From the NCBI GenBank assembly GCA_015486655.1, contig WFRF01000034.1:1-7591 (forward strand): a DNA stretch of 7,591 bases, given 5' to 3'. A model generated the notes under the pieces. The model worked only from the letters and a program-made list of their open reading frames with translations. It was not told the origin of the DNA and searched no databases. The position numbers were made by a program, and so were the translations under genes. Numbering within the stretch: the stretch's first letter is position 1; the number at the start of each line of letters is the position of its first letter. This document shows positions 5,991-7,591 of the stretch, in pieces. This stretch comes from Caldifarciminota bacterium. GTDB taxonomy: Bacteria > Hydrothermota > 32-111 > QNBC01.

Positions 5991-6866
5991 ATGAAAACTC
6001 AGAATAGGGCGTATATTTTTGCACTTGTAAGTGTTTTACTGTGGGCAACTGTTGCCTCGGCATTTAAAATTGCGTTGAAGTATGTCAATTATATGCAATT
6101 GCTTCTGTATGCATCGTTCACCGCAACGGTTGTAACTTTTCTTATTCTGATTTTTCAAAGAAAGATCAATATATTGAAAACATTTGGCTTTAAAGATTAT
6201 TCATATTCCGTATTTATGGGGATTATAAACCCCTTTTTATACTATCTTGTTCTTTTTAAGTCATATTCTCTGCTGCCGGCGCAGGAAGCAATGAGTTTAA
6301 ATTACTCCTGGCCCGTAATGCTGGTAATTTTTTCGGCTGTGTTTCTCAAACAGAATATCAATGCAAAGAAAATATTTGCAATTGTTGTGAGTTTTATCGG
6401 GGTGATCATAATTGCGACCAAGGGTAGTTTTATGACGCTTAAATTCGATAATCCTCTCGGAGATATTCTTGCAATCTCAAGTTCCGTAATATGGGCATCT
6501 TTTTGGATTCTTAACCTGAAAGACAAAAGAGATGAGGTTGTAAAACTTTTTCTTTCGTTTTTATTCGGTTTTATCTTCATTCTTGTTCTGAATATTGCCA
6601 CCGGAAATGTTATATTGCTGACGGGCAAAGCACTTGTTGCCAATATATATGTTGGTCTGTTTGAAATGGGGATAACATTTGTCCTGTGGCTGTATGCCCT
6701 TAAACTATCCGAAACGACTGTTCAGATAAGCAATATGATTTACTTTACTCCGTTTTTGTCGTTGTTGTTTATAGCATTAATCGTAGGGGAGCATATAAGT
6801 TTTGCAACAATTACGGGTATTACCCTGATTGTGGGGGGAATCATTCTTCAAAAATACTGGAAGTAG
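5991..6866 (+). CDS. EamA/DMT-superfamily permease (drug/metabolite transporter, ten-helix type)
   Basis: 291 residues, the normal length for the two-EamA-domain transporters of the inner membrane. About ten hydrophobic segments are visible, arranged as two repeats of five: the first begins at YIFALVSVLLWATVASAFKIAL (about 8-29) and the second near LGDILAISSSVIWASFWIL (about 155-173), both with the family's characteristic tryptophan/serine-rich first helix. The first domain ends around IGVIIIATKG and the second at ITLIVGGIILQKYWK. Basic residues cluster on the predicted cytoplasmic loops. Substrate is not predictable; family members export amino acids, metabolites or drugs. It diverges from the methyltransferase gene and appears to be transcribed as a leaderless mRNA. 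No terminator hairpin is seen after its stop, so some readthrough into the tRNA-Gln/prs unit is possible. Confidence 0.92.
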   Translation: MKTQNRAYIFALVSVLLWATVASAFKIALKYVNYMQLLLYASFTATVVTFLILIFQRKINILKTFGFKDYSYSVFMGIINPFLYYLVLFKSYSLLPAQEAMSLNYSWPVMLVIFSAVFLKQNINAKKIFAIVVSFIGVIIIATKGSFMTLKFDNPLGDILAISSSVIWASFWILNLKDKRDEVVKLFLSFLFGFIFILVLNIATGNVILLTGKALVANIYVGLFEMGITFVLWLYALKLSETTVQISNMIYFTPFLSLLFIALIVGEHISFATITGITLIVGGIILQKYWK

Positions 6867-6937
6867 TGTATATAACAACTTTTGTGGAAAATGTAAACGG
6901 GATTATTGTATATTCAGTGATTTTTTAACTTATTATA

Positions 6938-6966
6938 TTGACATAGGCGTATTATTTTTATATAAT
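6938..6966 (+). promoter_or_regulatory. Consensus sigma-70 promoter of tRNA-Gln and probably prs
   Basis: TTGACA (6938-6943), a 17-bp spacer and TATAAT (6961-6966): both hexamers are perfect matches at optimal spacing. The predicted start near 6973 leaves a leader of only about 7 nt before the tRNA. A promoter this strong fits a stable RNA gene. Confidence 0.9.
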
Positions 6967-6979
6967 CAGTTTCTAAAAT

Positions 6980-7051
6980 TGGGGCGTCGGCAAGCGGCAA
7001 GCCACGGGTTTTTGGAGCCCGCATTCGTAGGTTCGAATCCTACCGCCCCAG
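6980..7051 (+). tRNA. tRNA-Gln (anticodon UUG)
   Basis: The full 72-nt cloverleaf folds by hand: acceptor TGGGGCG/CGCCCCA with the unusual U1-A72 pair and G73 discriminator typical of bacterial tRNA-Gln; D stem GGC/GCC with loop AAGCGGCAA; anticodon stem CGGGT/GCCCG (last pair U-G) and loop TTTTGGA with anticodon TTG at 7012-7014; T stem GTAGG/CCTAC with loop TTCGAAT. It aligns position by position with E. coli tRNA-Gln as I recall it. The 3' CCA is not encoded (GTA follows), so CCA must be added by nucleotidyltransferase. It is followed after 31 nt by prs, with no terminator between. Confidence 0.96.
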
Positions 7052-7082
7052 TAATAATTATATTTTTTATAAAGGAAAGGAT

Positions 7083-7591
7083 ATGTATAAAAAATTAAAA
7101 ATTTTTGCAGGTAATTCGAACCTTCCGCTTGCGAGGGAAATAGCGGAACATATGGAAAGACCTTTAGGGTCGGCGATTGTGACACGATTCTCAGACGGAG
7201 AGATATGGGTAAAACTCAATGAAAATGTCAGAGGAGCGGATGTATTTATAATTCAACCGACTTTTCCTCCGTCAGACAATCTGATGGAATTGTTAATTTT
7301 AATTGATGCCGTAAAAAGAGCATCGGCTAAGAGAATAACGGCTGTTATTCCATATTACGGATATGCTCGCCAGGACAAAAAGGATGAACCTCGTGTCCCG
7401 ATTTCAGCAAAGTTGATTGCAAATTTATTGACTACGGCTGGTGCCAGCAGGATTTTAACAGTGGATTTACATTCGGAGACAATTCAGGGATTCTTTGATA
7501 TCCCCGTTGATCATCTATATGCGGAACCGGTACTGGTTGAGTACATAAAGAAAAAGAATATGAAGAATATAATAGTGGTTTCTCCCGATGC
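7083..7591 (+). CDS. prs: Ribose-phosphate pyrophosphokinase (PRPP synthetase), N-terminal part
   Basis: Transfers pyrophosphate from ATP to ribose 5-phosphate, making PRPP for purine, pyrimidine, NAD, histidine and tryptophan synthesis. The first 169 residues of a family of about 310-320 are present; the gene runs off the right edge. Diagnostic stretches are KIFAGNSN near the N-terminus, RFSDGEIWVKL, PYYGYARQDKK (ATP-binding flexible segment) and VDLHSETIQGFFDIPVDHL (metal/ATP-binding His region). The start at ATG 7083 has AAAGGA 6 nt upstream and gives the usual family N-terminus. It sits 31 nt after tRNA-Gln with no promoter or hairpin seen between, so the two are probably cotranscribed from the promoter at 6938-6966. 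With purA and cdd, it adds to a nucleotide-metabolism flavour of the region. Confidence 0.97.
   Translation, partial: MYKKLKIFAGNSNLPLAREIAEHMERPLGSAIVTRFSDGEIWVKLNENVRGADVFIIQPTFPPSDNLMELLILIDAVKRASAKRITAVIPYYGYARQDKKDEPRVPISAKLIANLLTTAGASRILTVDLHSETIQGFFDIPVDHLYAEPVLVEYIKKKNMKNIIVVSPD

Noticed and set aside
6302..6643. Leftward 113-codon frame opposite the transporter
   Set aside because: Antisense to membrane helices of the EamA protein; no family features or ribosome-binding site.
6867..6937. Possible terminator between the transporter and the tRNA promoter
   Set aside because: Only a 4-bp ACAA/TTGT hairpin was found, with no following T run; too weak to call.
6829..7185. Open frames on both strands across the tRNA-Gln gene
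   Set aside because: They read through a complete tRNA and its promoter and overlap the transporter or prs; no coding signal of their own.

Overview
The window is ordinary chromosomal DNA from an AT-rich bacterium. It carries an outer-envelope-type lipoprotein and a second exported protein, Shine-Dalgarno sequences on several genes, and sigma-70-like TTGACA/TATAAT promoters, so a diderm bacterium is likely. The promoter style argues against Bacteroidota. An uncultured or deeply branching phylum is possible, but the sequence alone does not name the organism. No mobile element, CRISPR array, phage gene or rRNA was seen.

Layout from left to right. The 3' end of purA (adenylosuccinate synthetase) runs rightwards off the left edge. 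Facing it is a tightly packed leftward operon of five genes, transcribed in the order cdd (cytidine deaminase), an unrecognised lipoprotein, an 89-residue protein resembling the dimerisation/phosphoacceptor helices of a histidine kinase, nnr (bifunctional NAD(P)HX epimerase/dehydratase), and a secreted beta-propeller-like protein. Every junction in this operon overlaps (about 50, 4 and 16 bp, plus one stop codon buried in the next gene's Shine-Dalgarno). The last gene also overlaps the end of purA tail to tail by 48 bp. One good promoter upstream of cdd appears to serve the whole set.

To the right, a class I SAM-dependent methyltransferase (leftward) and a ten-helix EamA/DMT-type transporter (rightward) diverge from a 114-bp spacer. 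Each has a good promoter whose predicted transcription start falls at or next to the start codon, and neither has a Shine-Dalgarno, so both may be translated from leaderless mRNAs. At the right edge a textbook promoter (TTGACA, 17 bp, TATAAT) drives tRNA-Gln(UUG). It is followed after 31 bp by prs (PRPP synthetase), which runs off the window.

Functionally, purA, cdd, nnr and prs are nucleotide and cofactor housekeeping genes. The three proteins around nnr (lipoprotein, orphan phosphoacceptor-like helices, secreted propeller) have no assigned role and are the most unusual part of the window. A link between them is inference from operon structure only.
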